A stretch of DNA of 64,000 nt, taken from Beroe forskalii. Taxonomy: Eukaryota; Ctenophora; Nuda; Beroida; Beroidae. The notes beneath the pieces were generated by a model that did no database searches, was not told the origin of the DNA, and saw only the letters and a program-made list of their open reading frames with translations. The stretch covers positions 52,414 through 116,413 of the forward strand of contig WFMF01000523.1 of the NCBI GenBank assembly GCA_011033025.1. The letters are read 5' to 3'. Both the position numbers and the translations under genes were made by a program. Positions 24,480-38,341 of this stretch are shown piece by piece (position 1 is the first letter of the stretch; each line of letters opens with the position of its first letter).

Positions 24480-26921
24480 CCCAGCCGGCCAAAAAGCGTT
24501 TAAAATACGTTTATTCAACGTTTTTTGGGAAACCTTAACGAAACGAAATAACGTTTAAAAAACGTTTATTAAACGTTTTTTCGCGTAACGTTTAAAGCAT
24601 ACATTTGGTTTTAAAATTTACGTTTCATAAACGTTTCTAGGAAACGTTTAATAAACGTCAAACAGAAACGGTTATTAAACGGAAAATCACTCGAAAAATA
24701 GTTCCTGCGGTTTCGTTTATTTATGGTTTATAAATCGTTTTTCAAAAAACGTTTCTGATTGGTATCCTCGAAACTATAAATAAACCAATTGATTAACCAT
24801 TTCATCACTAAATTATTTCTGACTGTCCTAGACCCTAGGAAAATCTCGACTTGGACTATAGTGAGTCCTCCGTCGACCATGAGTATACAGTATGAGTACA
24901 CATATGGGTTTTAACAAAAGTAATAGAACTGGGTTATTAACCACAGTATTTGCCTTGCAAAGGCACAATTTACAGACTGAAGCAGGACGGGGGATATAAT
25001 TTTAAGGGTAAAGGTTTCCTTGTGTTTCTATGATAAGGTTTATTTTGGTTTATTTTGGTTTATTTTTTGGTTTATTTTCGTTTATTTCTTATTCATTCGC
25101 TATCTATCAGTTTTTTGTGCGTGTTGATTAAGCAATTTTCTTATCAACAAATTGCAGCGTATTTGCACAATATATAACAAGCCTTTGTCCACAGCTGGCA
25201 CGAGTTCACGCCCTGGGCAAGGCGGTAATCCGCGGAAAGATAGAGAGTAAAATGTTATTTAAAATGTTATTTTGCGCCATTTTGAACATCTATAACTAAA
25301 TCAGTTTTTATCGGATAATGTTTTAAATTGGTAAGTTGCTTATATTGTTCCTTAAGATTTAGCTATAAAACAATTTTCAGGGCAATCAGGTGTTAAAATT
25401 AAATGCGGCCTCTGGAAGCCTCTAAAAATTGAGCTGCAAAATGATTAAAATAGGTTTTTGGCGATAAAACGTTCTGCTGCCGCACTTAGTGATGCTATAG
25501 TGACCTTTTCATGGTGTCCTTGTTGCCTGTTAGTAAAAAAATGATGGAAAATAGGAGATGAAATTGTGCTGCAATGAGTTCACGCGGAAGTTTTGTAGAA
25601 ATTAGGGCTTTTCATGAAATCAATATATACATGGGATTTTCGACTTGATTTTGTTAAAACAAGTTCAAATACGATTAATGTGCGTGAAATTAGGTTCCAA
25701 TGCTACAATTTTTGCGTGAGTTAGCACGGACGTTTTTGTAGAACTTATTGAAATCGCTACTTTTGATTCATTCAGGCATTAAACGTTATGATGAGTTACG
25801 ATATGATGAGTTTCGATATGATGAGTTACGTGGACCCAAAGTGTGTTCGGAGGAGTCGCATGGGTTTGAACGGCCTCATCCAATTTTAAGGGAGATAATT
25901 CAGCGACGACTCTTTTGCGGTTTTGGGGCCTTATAAACTTATAGTTATATAGTGTACAAAGATCATACATTAAATTCTCGCTAGAAAATCTGCACAGTGT
26001 GGCGAAGGAAATGAACTTTCAATGCTGTGTTTGGTGCAAAGTGGGAGGAGGTCAACTGTACTGCAAGACGACAGTGATGAAGTTTGACAAGTCTAGTCTA
26101 CTCAGTCAAATTTGGTTTTGACAGCTGTCCGCAGTTTTCTTGTCAAGAGAGCAAGAGCAGAGTCAGCAGCTGGATCGATTCATCAGTTGAGGCGGATTCC
26201 GATCAAAAATCAGGAAACTCGGTTACAGCAGAGTAAATGTTAGCAATTCAAGATAAGAGTGAGTTTGAGGAGTGTCAGTGATGCGGTCAAGCATGAGCTG
26301 GGGTATGAAGAAAGAATAGAGAGCTGAAAGCTGCGGTGAAATTTGCTGAGAAACACGGCGACTGAAAGTGAAAGAAAAGGGCGGTAATAGTAATTATACT
26401 GTTTGTTCTTGAAGAGATTACCAGCGAAGTTGTGCGGGGGAAGTGGAGAAGAGCCTGCAGTGGACATATCTGCAACAGAGCGAGCCATCAGTCCGTGACT
26501 GCTATGGGGTGGAATTTCTAATAACCTGAACAGCCGGATCAAGTTTGATTTTAAAGCCCTTGTGGGTGCCACACATAGGGTTTGTGATAAGCAGGTTTTC
26601 GTGAACGAAAATACACATTTTTAAAAAGTTTACTTGAGGTTTCTATGGAACGAAACTTCAATCCACAAATTAGTTTTCTGTAAACCATAAATAAACGTTC
26701 CACATACGTTTATTTATGGTTTTGTAAAAAACGTTATATAAACCAAAAATAAACGTATCAGAAACGTTTAATTTTGGTTTTTAGTGTAAACGTTTCTACA
26801 GATCCGTCTATTAAACGTATCAAAACGTTTAGAAATTACGTTTGACGAAAACCAAAATTAAACCAAAGAAAAACGTTTTTCATTGGTTTATTTTTGGTTT
26901 GGTTTCTTTGTGCCGGCTGGG
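24480..26921. mobile_element. 2.44-kb non-autonomous element with CCCAGCCGGC termini and AAACGTTT subterminal repeats
   Basis: The left end CCCAGCCGGCCAAA and the right end GTGCCGGCTGGG are complementary. Both ends (24490-24760 and 26640-26905) are packed with AAACGTTT and GTTTATT motifs in both orientations. The interior has no transposase-like frame. A 27-bp direct repeat starting GCTTGCTAAACACGTATATC ends at the base before the element and recurs 2 bp after it. It is either a very long target duplication or a pre-existing host repeat. Confidence 0.7.
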
Positions 26922-27043
26922 GTGCTTGCTAAACACGTATATCCCTGTGTGCGTTGCGCGGCGCGCGTACGCATGCGCACACCTACGCGGGCTTAGGAAA
27001 CAAGCCGCGCGACGATAACAGGGGTATAATCAGGCACCTGCAT

Positions 27044-27189
27044 CGTTACGCGTCGATCAAATGGATTGATCAAATGAAAAACGCACACTAGTCACAATCG
27101 CGCTTGCTTGCTTTTTTGCGCGGATGTCTTCATAAAAGTGTATTGTGCGCGTTTTTCATTTGATCAATCCATTTGATCGACGCGTAACG
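27044..27189. mobile_element. 146-bp MITE with ~45-bp inverted arms
   Basis: The left arm CGTTACGCGTCGATCAAATG continues through GATTGATCAAATGAAAAACG and is matched by the reverse complement of the right arm ending GATCGACGCGTAACG. A 55-60-bp spacer separates them. No coding capacity and no clear target duplication. Confidence 0.75.
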
Positions 27190-27239
27190 AATAACGATGA
27201 AACCACCTCAAGTTTACAGTAGTTGTTGTCGTACGATGT

Positions 27240-27670
27240 ATGACCCGCTGACGCCAGCCGCGAAGCGGCTGGCGTCAGAATCAGCGCCGCGCGCGCGGCG
27301 CTGATTCTCATGAGGGTCTGTCAACGGCAGATCACCATACTTTTAACTTTCTAGTTTCTTGTCAGACGTTGTCTGAACCCTTTGCCTTCGGCGGGTGCTC
27401 GTTGTCAGGTGTTGCCTGAAATGCCTGACCCCCTCGCGCCACGACGTCAGACAACTACAAGGTGCTTGCGCGTCCGCCAACGACTTTCAAATTCAATGAA
27501 ATTACAAAAAAGTACCCAAGCGCGGCATATACAATATAAAAAATATACAATATAAAATTAAAAAAGGTCGAGATTGTCTTACGAATACGATGAAATATGA
27601 ATGACCCGCTGACGCCAGCCGCGAGAATCAGCGCGGCGCTGATTCTCGAGAGGGTCTGTCAACGTCAGAC
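27240..27670. repeat. Two copies of a CGCTGACGCCAGCCG hairpin repeat
   Basis: Near 27243 and 27603 the sequence ATGACCCGCTGACGCCAGCC is followed by GC-rich hairpins (CCAGCCGCGAAGCGGCTGG; TCAGCGCCGCG...CGCGGCGCTGA) and GAGGGTCTGTCAACG. A partial copy of the opening block is at about 24246-24270. This looks like fragments of one fold-back family. Confidence 0.6.
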
Positions 27671-30133
27671 AAGGTCGAGACACCACGGGGTGGCCCTTTT
27701 CCAAAAAGTATCTCCAATTCTCTTGCCAAATTAATTGATAATTTGTGTTTAATTCACCCATATCAGGTACTTCAAGCTCACTGTTCATTGTTGCATTGCT
27801 GCAAGTGCAAGTTTGATATTTTAACGTTACCAACGCTTTATTGGTTACCAACGCTTTAGTATTTGAACTGAATCTCACTCACAGGATTAGGATATTTTCG
27901 TTTTGCTCTACCTTAATTGTACTTATAAAAAACTAATAACCTATTAGTATTAGGGCGTTCGGAAGTGATTGTCACTAAAGGCATAAAATGACAAATATGT
28001 CAAAATTTCGACATATTCGAGTACAAGGGTCTCTACCAGACTGAATTGCAAATTTTCAGTGTTAACGAAGATTTTCGAGTGGGTCATCTAGCTAGTTTTT
28101 TGATTGTTTTCAGGTGCTCCGCTGTATGGCGAATTCTACATATTCTAGACCATGTTTTTATGGTCCGATTTCACTATTCAGGACATATTCAGGGCGTTCA
28201 GGTCCAAAACTAAAGAATAAGATGATTGGTTGACATTCGGGGCAAATTTCTGTACAATTTAACCCTGTATGATTGATAAAGATTGGAGCTAAATGTGGCA
28301 AATTTAACAGTTCAGTAACCGATAATGCAGTACACATCTTGACCACACGTTTCTGAAGTTAGGAAAATAACTCAAAATCTTAAAAATGGTTGTCCCGTGT
28401 ACGGAAGGGTCTGAACTAATAGCCTAACACGATAACCGAACGCATTGAGTTATTTAAATGATATATTTCTGGGCAAAAGAGCAAAAGTTGCAATTGCCCT
28501 ATCTGGAGCATATCCTTTTTGAGGTCAAAGCACCCCCTTAAGAATATTTCAACTCGAAGAAAAACAGTTCATTTGTTCCAGTAAGCATCCACGTGTGCTG
28601 CAACATCCTCATTTTGATTATCTCGCACTTCCTGGGTCCGTTGATAGGGTGTTTTCTTTGACAACAAAATTTGTGGTCAGTTTCGTACAGCGGAGCAAAA
28701 AATTAGAAATTTGAATCCGCCCTAGAATGGGCTAAGACAACTTAGTTATCGGTAAAACCCGATTATCTTAATCCAAAAATGTCTGAAAAAAAACGAATAT
28801 CACATCAAAAAGTCACTCCTGGCAGCCGTTTTTCCAGAAAATTCCAAGTGACAATCTTTTCCGAACGCACTATTATTATTGATCCTAAAGCATTACATAA
28901 CAACTTTGACTTTGAGATTTTTGTCCAAAAGGCCGGTGTTGAGCCGTTTAAATTAAAAGCCAGTAAATTTAGGTCAAATGAAACTTTTGCGAAATGACTT
29001 AGTGTTTAATTGACTATGACTTGAACGTCATTATATAACACAGATAGTTATTTATATTAATGACCTTAATCATAATATTTGACCGAGATTGGGGATGTAA
29101 ATGTCATGCAATTGGCTCGGTCTTACAGAGTATAGTTAATGAAAATTGGTTTTAGGTCTTAAGTGGTTATTTTTGAGCGAAAATATTCTTGGTTTGGAAT
29201 TGGCAACTGCTCGGAATATTCTTGTGCAAGGGGCCGGTTACAATGGTTCAAAGATGATTCGATTTTGTTCATAGGGACCGTTGAAAAAAGGCTGGTAAAT
29301 TAAATAGGGTAGACGCGTACAATTTAAGACATAATTTTCCAATTTTAACACAATTTACCGACCAAAAAATCCAAAATTTTCATTATTTCTATTTCTTAGA
29401 AAAATTTAAAACGTCGACTTTATGATGGTTCAAAGGTCTTGTTGGAGTCACTTGAGGCTGCTTGCAATATTGAGAGAGAAAACGACGACAATGATGAACT
29501 ATGAAGGTAGAACAACAATACAGGTTAACTAAACATTCGATATGAGCAAAAAGGAAGATAGCCTGTGATTCAACACATTTAAGGCACCCAAAAAATCGAT
29601 GTTTGGAAATAAATTTGGAGATACTTTTTGAAAAGGACCACTCCGACCAACTGCACGTCATGATGATTAATTTGCGTGATTGAGAGGACAATAAACTCAT
29701 TTTTTATAACATACATTCATAATTTACCAATACGTACAATGAAATTTGAAATTGAATGATAATATGCTAACAAATTGTATTTGTAAATAAATATCCTCAT
29801 CATGTTTATTGAGAATGGAAATGAATTGATGACTAATCTTTAATTAAGTTAAACAATTATGGTTTTTTATTTTCACCAGGCTTACAGACTTTCATTATTG
29901 AATATTGATTACTTCCTTGAGCTCTTACTTCCTTGAACTCTTGACAATTGACATTAACTGAAATAAAATTCATTCTTGTTTTACTCAGGCAATTAATGTC
30001 AGTAAATATTCACTAGTGCTGTTACTTGCCCTCAAAAGTCGAAACGTTTAATTTCAAATTCAATTTCGCAATCAAATGAATTCTTAAATTCGTGGAAGTA
30101 TAATTTAACAAAATCATCTCTCCGTATACCCTC
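27671..30133. other. No recognisable gene
   Basis: AT-rich sequence. A 72-codon ATG frame at 28779-28997 has a protein-like Lys/Phe composition but no homology, splice context or promoter I can name, so I leave it unannotated. Confidence 0.4.
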
Positions 30134-31332
30134 TCAGGTATCATCGAACTTGCTGTACAACACGAAGAACAAAACAAGGCCTAGAGATACCCAGCAGAGT
30201 CCAGCAAACATCATCATACCGGAGTATTTCCTGATTTTCTTAGCCAGGAGCTGCGCCCCTGGCATGTCGCCAGTGTCCACCATATCGTCCACTTTGTAGG
30301 CCTGGTACAGCGACCAGAACCCGCAAGGAGGGCAGATGAGACAGGTCGTCAGAGCTACGCAGAAGTAGTGACGTAACAGAGTCTGTCCGATGAGGATCTT
30401 ACGTTGGGACCCCTGATCACTCAGTGTCAATGAGGGGAAGGTTGGCAGGGTGCCAAACTGTGAGGACAGGGTAGTGGGTCGGTTGGTTGAGTTGGTGGGT
30501 CGGTTAGTGGGGTGGGTACCCTTAGTGGGGTGGGCGGGGAGGTGGGAGGGTGGCAGCATGTTGCTTGGGTGGTGGACACTGAGTGTGGGACTGAGAAACT
30601 GGTTGGTTTCCTCTGACATCGCGGGGAGGGAAGTTGGAGACCCAGGACCTCTGTTGAACGGCGTGATCTGCTCGTAGGAGCTGTACCCGGATGTGTCCTG
30701 TCCGGTGCTCCAGCCCCGGGGAGGCAGCTGGGGCAGGGTGGGCGGGGCTGGGAGTAGGGTGGGCGGGGCTGGGAGTAGCGTGGGAGGGGCTGGGAGCAGG
30801 GCAGGTCCGTAGTGGAGAGGGTAGTGTTGCGAAGGGTGCAGGGTGTGGTTGGGATACACTCCCACAGGCAGGTGGGCCGGTACAGTAGGTGGGATGTGGA
30901 TGGGTAGACTGGTGGGCTGGCAGGGCATGGCAGGTGGGGGCCGGGGTGCGTCTCTCCTCGGTACAAACTTCACAAGGTGTCTCTGAGGGGGCATTCCCTG
31001 CCCTCCTCCAGTGAAGTAGACATGTTCCATGTTCTCGTAGTGGTCCCTGTATTCCCCCTTCCTCACTCCTCCCCCTCCTGGGTAGACCCCACCCACTCCC
31101 CCTCCTGGGTGGGGCTGAGGTGGGTAGCACTCAGCACTCCACTGAGGGGCTGCCTCGGGGTAACAGCGCGGCGTGTAGACTGGTAACCGTTCCCGGGGTG
31201 GGGCCTCAGGATCACATTCTCATAGGGGTCCCTCTTGTATACGTCTTGTTTGTTATCCATCATAACTCCTCTATCCTTTCCTTCTGATGGGGTCTTCTGT
31301 CTGCTGGCGATGAATAACGGGCTCTCCGACAT
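30134..31332 (-). CDS. Proline-rich CD225/dispanin membrane protein, apparent frameshift
   Basis: The last ~85 residues form a CD225 domain: YFCVALTTCLICPPCGFWSL (first hydrophobic helix with CPPCG), then YQAYKVDDMVDTGDMPGAQL (the conserved loop with GD and A), then the helix GMMMFAGLCWVSLGLVLFFV and a short KFDDT tail. The family covers IFITM, PRRT and SYNDIG proteins. These act at plasma or endosomal membranes, in membrane fusion control or receptor trafficking. The ~300 upstream residues are Pro/Tyr/Gly-rich with LLPAPPT repeats and YENM/YENV tyrosine motifs, cytosolic in this topology. The ATG at 31330-31332 lies 3 bp inside an exon whose acceptor (CCTTGTCAG) is at 31336. The ATG frame runs to about 31175-31205. 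There the plausible frame shifts by one base into the CD225 frame, which has an upstream stop at 31220. An assembly indel is likely; a real lesion is possible. The intracellular role is inferred from the family only. Confidence 0.8.
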
Positions 31333-31336
31333 AACC

Positions 31337-34300
31337 TGACAAGGAAATGGGAATTAGAGGCCCGACTTCTTGATTCGGGGGAAATTCGAGGGAAATCGAT
31401 ACCTCAGGAGCTGAAATTGACTAATGTTCGGAAATAAAATGACAGGCCATTATCACCACAGACTGTTTTATAATCGATGATGATAACAACAAAATAATTT
31501 AGACACAGCAATTAATGATGTAATCACCTAACTACCAAATTTCCGCGTTTAAAATGTGGCCATGAAATGGGCATTGAGATTCTAGGAAAGTAAGAATAGA
31601 GCAGCCGATGATAAGACTAGTGAGGCGAATAAACCAAATAAACAGGTAATCGAAATGAATGAAACGGTGTAAGGATATTGGTTTAAAATCCTTAAATAGG
31701 TAATAAAAAGGAGATTATGCAGAGCAGAATAATATGAAAATGATAATGAGTTCGCAAAACTTCTCTGCTAAACTATGACTAGCAATGTGCAGTATATAAT
31801 TCGGTGAGGAATCGATGAGACACCATTACAGTGGCACAATGACTGTAGGTTTTACATTGGAAGTACACGCAGCATGGAAAATAGCACGGTGAAGTTGGGA
31901 GGATTTGATGGAGAAGGCGAACAGCAGAGTGTGCAGTACTCGGTACAATGTACATTGTACCGAGTACATTGTCAATATTATGTACATTGTCAATTGATGT
32001 ACATTGTATTATGTACCGAGTACACTGTCAATATGTACAATTTTCAATGCACTGTACAATGTACATCGCACAATGTTCCAAGTACATTGTACGATGCATA
32101 GTACATCATACAATGTAAAGCACTTAATCCCTATTACAATCACAGATATTTCCTTGTGTTTGAAAAGATCTTCATTTTACGTGTTATAAGGTCAGTGCAT
32201 GATGCAGTTTTATAAAAACTAGAAACCTTTTCATTAAAACCTCGGCCTCGGTCTTAATGCAAAATTTCAAGCTCGGGCCTTCGGCCACTCCTGTGAACAA
32301 TATCACGGTTTGCCCCTTTGGACTTTTAAAATGACTAAACTCTTCATTGTACACTAATCAGAAAATTGTCTTCTATTCAGAGTGCCGTTACTCAGTAGAT
32401 CCTTCACTATCTGTATTTTATAGTCCAGATTCTCATTCAGATTGGTACATTTGAAGGAATAACATCCAATATTCCAATGACAATTTGGTATCCGGAACAT
32501 GAGTAATTTTGATTATTTCTGAGTCAAAGGAAACCGTATATCAATAATCGATAAACGATGGTGTCTACGTCATTGAATTAAAATAGCTCTAAATTTACTG
32601 CTAACGCTTATGACGCGTCTATGATGGTCAATGATTATCAACGGCAAATTTAAAGGCAATAGATTTAAATATTGTTGAAATAGTGTGGCATTTCCAGATT
32701 ATGAATTACTAGGGTTGATAATCGATCTACGGTATATCAAATCATGAAAATTAAAACGTTAGCTGCAGCTAAGCTGGGATGATTATCAAGGACTCAAGAA
32801 CTGAGATGAGAAGAACCTTTGTCGGGAATTTCACCTTTTTCTGGGGAAATTCAGCGAATAAGTACCGTGGGGTAAAGAATCATTTACACACCGGGAACAT
32901 TTCACAACGGTATTTATCTCACAGATTCGCATTGCACAAAATACCACCTAGGGAACAGGAGATGTCATAGAACAGAGAACTGCGGAAGGTCAATTTCCAC
33001 AAAATGAGATGAACAGAATCCCAAAGATAGAAGAAATATTCAAGGAAGATTTCTAGTTTACAGTTTGCAAACAACTGCCTCTACAGCTCAATCTACACAA
33101 CATCATCCAAATTTATCCTGAAAACGCTGGAAAGACAAGGCAGGCTCACTCCGGTAGTTTCACATGACAGACCGTGTCCCATGACACGTGACCTCAATAG
33201 CTGGTCATGTGACCTGGCATTGTATAGCGACTACACAGTATCAGGGAGGGCTGTGATTCTGGTCTACCTCGTACTCACATTATATGCTGACTATGACTTC
33301 ATAAGACCTCCACATACCATCACATATCACACTAGGGTGTCACGCCCTCTCACCGACATGATAATGGGGTGAAGGCACTATGAAACTACCGGATATCTAT
33401 TAATGGTCGAGATAAGGCGGACTGAGAATGTCTGATTGATAGGATAAGTTGTTTATACATCGTCTATATAGCTCGTATCGCACCATGAATAATTGATTGC
33501 GAACAGATGGAGTCACTAGGTACTCAATTAATATTCAGTAGGAACGGAAAATCTGTCATAAAATGCAGGGCACCGCCTGGAGATCCGAGATACGGAAAAC
33601 AATCAGCGATGTCAGATGTGACCAATGTTATAGTAATACGATCACAGATCACTATCAGCTCTATTTGCTGTCGATACAATCTGAAGTGACAATACTGAGT
33701 ATTTTGTAGGAAAAGTGAATACAGGGGCCTGGCTCCATCCGAGTCATAAGTCGAGGTGTTGTCACACTGTAACACTGACTGGTACTACTTGATATAACGA
33801 TGCTATCAGAGGACATGATATAATGGCAGATCAGCATCTGATCTACAAGTGGAGATGGAGTTGTCTGCTAAGACAATTGTGTCAAATATCATTCGACATG
33901 ATAATAAGATACTATAACAGCGACAGACAATGACAGAATAGCGAGTACGAATATGGAATCTCCATAAGAGGCAACACGTCAACTTTTATCTTCCATTGGT
34001 TCTTCTATTTTGACATGTTTCACGAGAAAGTCTGTGGGACTTCCCTTATCGTATACTCAAAATATCTACTGGGTGAGAATATATCAAAATGACTATAATT
34101 AGGTTATTGGAACACCCACAAACAATGGAAAGTGTCTGACAGAAACAGGGCGTTAGCGATTCCAAGGGAATCCAAATTCCAAAGAAAAGCCAAAGGCAAA
34201 TTTCTTGTTGAGCTATCGTCGATTTGAATGATGAAGGTCGAAACTCGACTAAATCAGATATTCGACTTGGCTTCAATACTATATCGAAAGATTTTCCTTG

Positions 34301-34713
34301 AGTTTTATCCAAATACCTATGCAAGCCATTCCGTAGATAATGTATAACCAATATCAACTAAATGAGTAAATGAATTGATGGATAAGATCACAACATAGGA
34401 CCACCTATAAATGCTGCAAAGCCATTACAGCACGAACAAGGCTAATCATTATTCACGATAAAACAAGGTGGGATATTCGATTTTCATTGGATTTCCATAT
34501 CAGAGGTTATCCCTGATTTGAACCTTGGTTCCTAAAAATACTGATCACGCCATCGTACGTAGGGGAAGCAAGTCGTTTGCTTGTCGTACATATATCAGAT
34601 GTCTGGAAAGGGATGAATTTGGTGTTGTGATTGACAAATCACCGTTTATTGCTTTACACAAATAAATCCCTTGACAGTGTCAGTAATGGAGCACGCTAAC
34701 CAACCACAAGACA
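31337..34713. other. Upstream/intronic region of the CD225 gene, no other gene seen
   Basis: No supported exon. At about 31930-32110 there is a dispersed tandem array of GTACATTGT/ACAATGTAC palindromic units. Near 32235-32290 there are hairpins of the CTCGG...CCTCGG type (CATTAA/TTAATG stem). Confidence 0.45.
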
Positions 34714-34960
34714 CACATGAGCAAGAGCATTCCTTAAAATATTAATTCAGTCAACACGGAGTCACTTCGTACCACAATAATCACCTCTCTAGATTTAAAC
34801 ATGGGTTTTGCAATTTGCATGGCCACATGAGCAAGGGCATTCCTAAAATCCTATTTGCAGTCACCACTAACCACCACAATATTCACCTCTCTAGATTTAA
34901 GCATGGGTTTTGCATGGCCAAATGAGCAAGGGCATTCCTAAAATTCTATTTCAGTCAACT
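34714..34960 (+). repeat. ~100-bp direct repeats (about 2.5 copies)
   Basis: ATGAGCAAGRGCATTCCT recurs near 34716, 34826 and 34922. It is separated by conserved CACCTCTCTAGATTTAARCA and TGGGTTTTGCA blocks. Non-coding. Confidence 0.75.
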
Positions 34961-36950
34961 CTTACTACTAGAATGAAGCATAGGTAATGCATAGTCCGCT
35001 TGGGCCGTAATATCGAAAAAGTGAAAGTGTCTCTAACTAAAAATGGTGGAAACCCGAAACGCAACGTCAAAAAAATTCAAATTTTAAAAATCTGAGAGTA
35101 ATATTTAATGTCTTGGAAAGGGAATTATAATTCCAAATGCAATTCCCACGACTAAACACTGAAATAAACCGTCACCAAAGCGATAAGATTGGTGACGTTC
35201 GGAATCCGATCTCGAACATTCGATGATGCTAGTAACTGGTGTTTTGATCTCAAAATTCCAATAAGATCAGTGTTTTGGGAATATGAGATTAACCCACGAA
35301 CACAGACAACACACGAAGAGAAAAGACAAGAGATTATCGAGCTGGGTGGCACCTTGAGCTCAAAGTGAGGTTTTAGTTTATCATTTTGTATCATTAGTAC
35401 AGTACATTAACATTATACACTGCGGCAATTACGGCATAATTCTAAGCGGCATCGTGCACACTTCTGCATTATTCAGACGTGGGTGGGGAGAGACATAAAT
35501 TGAGAGCCTTATTGACGAATTAGCATTTAATCTGCAACAGCCAAACTTCAACATAATTTCCTTCACACGGGCTAATATTAATAAACTTTAAGTTCAAATT
35601 TCAAGAGCAGCCAGAGCGTTGATAACTGCTAAAGTATAAACGAATTTGAGTGGCCCGCTCACTCAAATAACACATATATTGGCTAGTGATACCCCATCAG
35701 CAGCTAGTCATATGTACCCTGCGAGCAGCAAGTGTTATTACTAATGAGAAGTGAAGTGACACAGCATAGAGCTGATGTCGGGCAACTACAAACGTACGGT
35801 GTACAAAAGGAGGGAGGAAGGCGAGCTGCTGCTGGAGAGAGGGAGAGTGGAGGAAGGGCGGAAGTAGGCCTTTCTACCAGCAGCTGGGTATGTGGGGGAG
35901 AAAACATAGGAAAGACAGACACAAGAGCTTGAGAAGAGACAGACACAAAAATATATAAGGCAGACAGATGGACGTAGAATGTATGAAAATATAACGCACA
36001 TTTTCTCATCAGTTTGTACATAATTGGGAATTTACCAACAAAAACAGACAAACAAAGAAACGTTAATAAACATCCGAACACAGGAAAACAAAAGAAGCTA
36101 CTGAGTACCTACTGGTCTATTGTATCACCAAGAGGGGTTTTACCACAATCAAAAGATGATATGAAGTAAGGAAGATCCTACATCATAGGGCGGGGGTGGA
36201 AAGGAAAATGAAATGCCGGCTGTCCGTTGTTGTTAAAAACAATACGAGTCCGTGATTCACGGGCTCCCATAATGAGACCGTGATAACGAATGACTGAATG
36301 GAAAATTATCAACTTTGCTTTTACAAGCCGCGCAAGTTGAAGTATAATGTAAGCAGTTGAGGGAACGTCATTATCATAGCTAACATAACGAGTAAAATGA
36401 CGAGAAGGCGACGAGTAAAACGGGTTGGCTATAGAATGATTTGTGTTTAAACGAACTTTAGAAAATTGCCACGAGTCCTAATTACAAGACTCTTGAGAGA
36501 AATCTGCACATGAATGATCTTTTAAAATCTTCACAATGCAAACGCGTAAAGTATTGGAGGACATTTCAATTTAAAGAGACACGCCCCTGACATTTGCTCA
36601 TTAAAAAGTTAATGTGGGAAGATTGTTGTACCACTTTTTGCTAATGGTCGGCCTGAACAAAGGCAAGAGCACAAGAAAATAATGAGTTGCAGAGTGAGCT
36701 TATAGTGGGGTTGTAGTGAGAACCTTAGAGTAAACTCGTAATGGAGAATGAGCGCATACCAAGGGTTGAATGGGACATCTACCGAATTCAAAGAGTAATT
36801 TAAATAAACAAATAAGATGCCATGCAGACTCCACCATTGTGAGATCCGTCATTTATTGAACTATTTAAGTACTTAGTATGCATTTCATTTGTAGATTGAA
36901 GTAGAATGGAGAACACTCAGAACCGTACTCTTTTGTCCTTAACTGCTTAG
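34961..36950. other. No recognisable gene
   Basis: AT-rich sequence with isolated short frames. The Ser/Pro-rich frames near 35700-36080 lie opposite a purine-rich tract and are not supported as coding. Confidence 0.4.
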
Positions 36951-36954
36951 CTCC

Positions 36955-37850
36955 TAGTCCCTAACTACCAAACTCCCAGTCCCTAACTACCAAACTCCTA
37001 GTCCCTAACTACCAAACTCCCAGTCCCTAACTACCAAACTCCCAGTCCCTAACTACCAAACTCCCAGTCCCTAACTACAAAACTCCCAGTCCCTAACTAC
37101 CAAACTCCTAGTCCCTAACTACCAAACTCCCAGTCCCTAACTACCAAACTCCCAGTCCATAACTACCAAACTCCTAGTCCCTAACTACCAAACTCCTAGT
37201 TCCTAACTACCAAACTCCTAGTCCCCAACTACCAAACTCCTATTCACTAACTAACAAACTCCGAGTTCCTAACTACCGAACTCATAGTCCTTAGTTATCA
37301 AACTCCTAGTCCCTAAATACCAAACTCCTAGTCTAGTCCCTAACTACCAAAGTCCCAGACCCTAACTACCAAACTCCCAGTCCCTAACTACCAAACTCCT
37401 AGTCCCTAACTACCAAAATCCCAGTCCCTAACTACCAAACTCCTAGTCCATAAATACCAAACTCCAAGTCCCTAACTACCAAACTCCCAGTCCCTAACTA
37501 CCAAACTCCCAGTCCCTAACTAACAAACTCCTAGTCCCTAACTACCAAACTCCCAGTCCCTAACTACCAAACTCCTAGTCCCTAACCACCAAACTCCTAG
37601 TCCCTAACTACCAAACTCCAAGTCCCTAACTACCAAACTCCCAGTCCCTAACTACCAAACTCCTAGTCCCTAACTACCAAACTCCCAGTCCCTAACTACC
37701 AAACTCCAAGTCCCTAACTACCAAACTCCTAGTATAGTCCCTAACTACCGAACTCCCATCGTAACTACCGAACTCCTAGTCCCTAGCAACCAAACTCCCG
37801 TACAAATTAGCGAACTCCAGGGCAAACCTCCTGGACAATCTACCGAACTT
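36955..37850 (+). repeat. 22-bp minisatellite (~40 copies)
   Basis: Tandem CCCTAACTACCAAACTCCTA plus GT, with C/T/A variation in the AACTCC(C/T/A)AGT part and decay at the right edge (37740-37850). Confidence 0.92.
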
Positions 37851-38341
37851 CTACCCTAACTTCTAATAATATCAGCAAACACAAAAAGGAAATGTGAAAG
37901 AAGCAGGCAAATAAGTTATTTGCAGAATGGAAATGATGACAAAAGGAGATGATGGTGGAAAACAATCAAGGTTTGACCACTTTAAAGCGAATCTGTCATT
38001 ACATATTATTTCTAAATTGACATTTACTTCATGGCAGACTATCAATCGTTTGACAAAGGAACAGCAAATTGTAACTCGCGGAATTAAATCATTTTCATTG
38101 GATTACTACACGTCAAATAAACAATATGCTATTCAGATTTCAAATTACGAGCCCTTTTAGTTACATTTATAACGCTATCAACTTACTACTTTTCTATAAT
38201 ACATGGGGTGGCACTTTATGGTTACAGCCACTAAAATCTGTTATTGTCGTACATAAATCGAGATTTTAAAATTTATCATTTTGATATTTTGAAATTTAGG
38301 TGAGGTTTTGAGACTTACCAACTGCTGTAATGAAGTGCAGT
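37851..38341. other. 3' flank of the multi-exon GPCR
   Basis: AT-rich sequence that probably contains the GPCR 3' UTR. A 77-codon frame at 37927-38160 on the + strand has no recognisable features. Confidence 0.4.

Noticed and set aside
28779..28997. 72-codon Lys/Phe-rich open frame
   Set aside because: Isolated, without homology, splice sites or promoter. This length is common by chance in AT-rich DNA.
30427..31130. Additional Pro/Arg-rich frames overlapping the CD225 gene
   Set aside because: They are shadow frames of the GC-rich coding exon and lack the CD225 domain.
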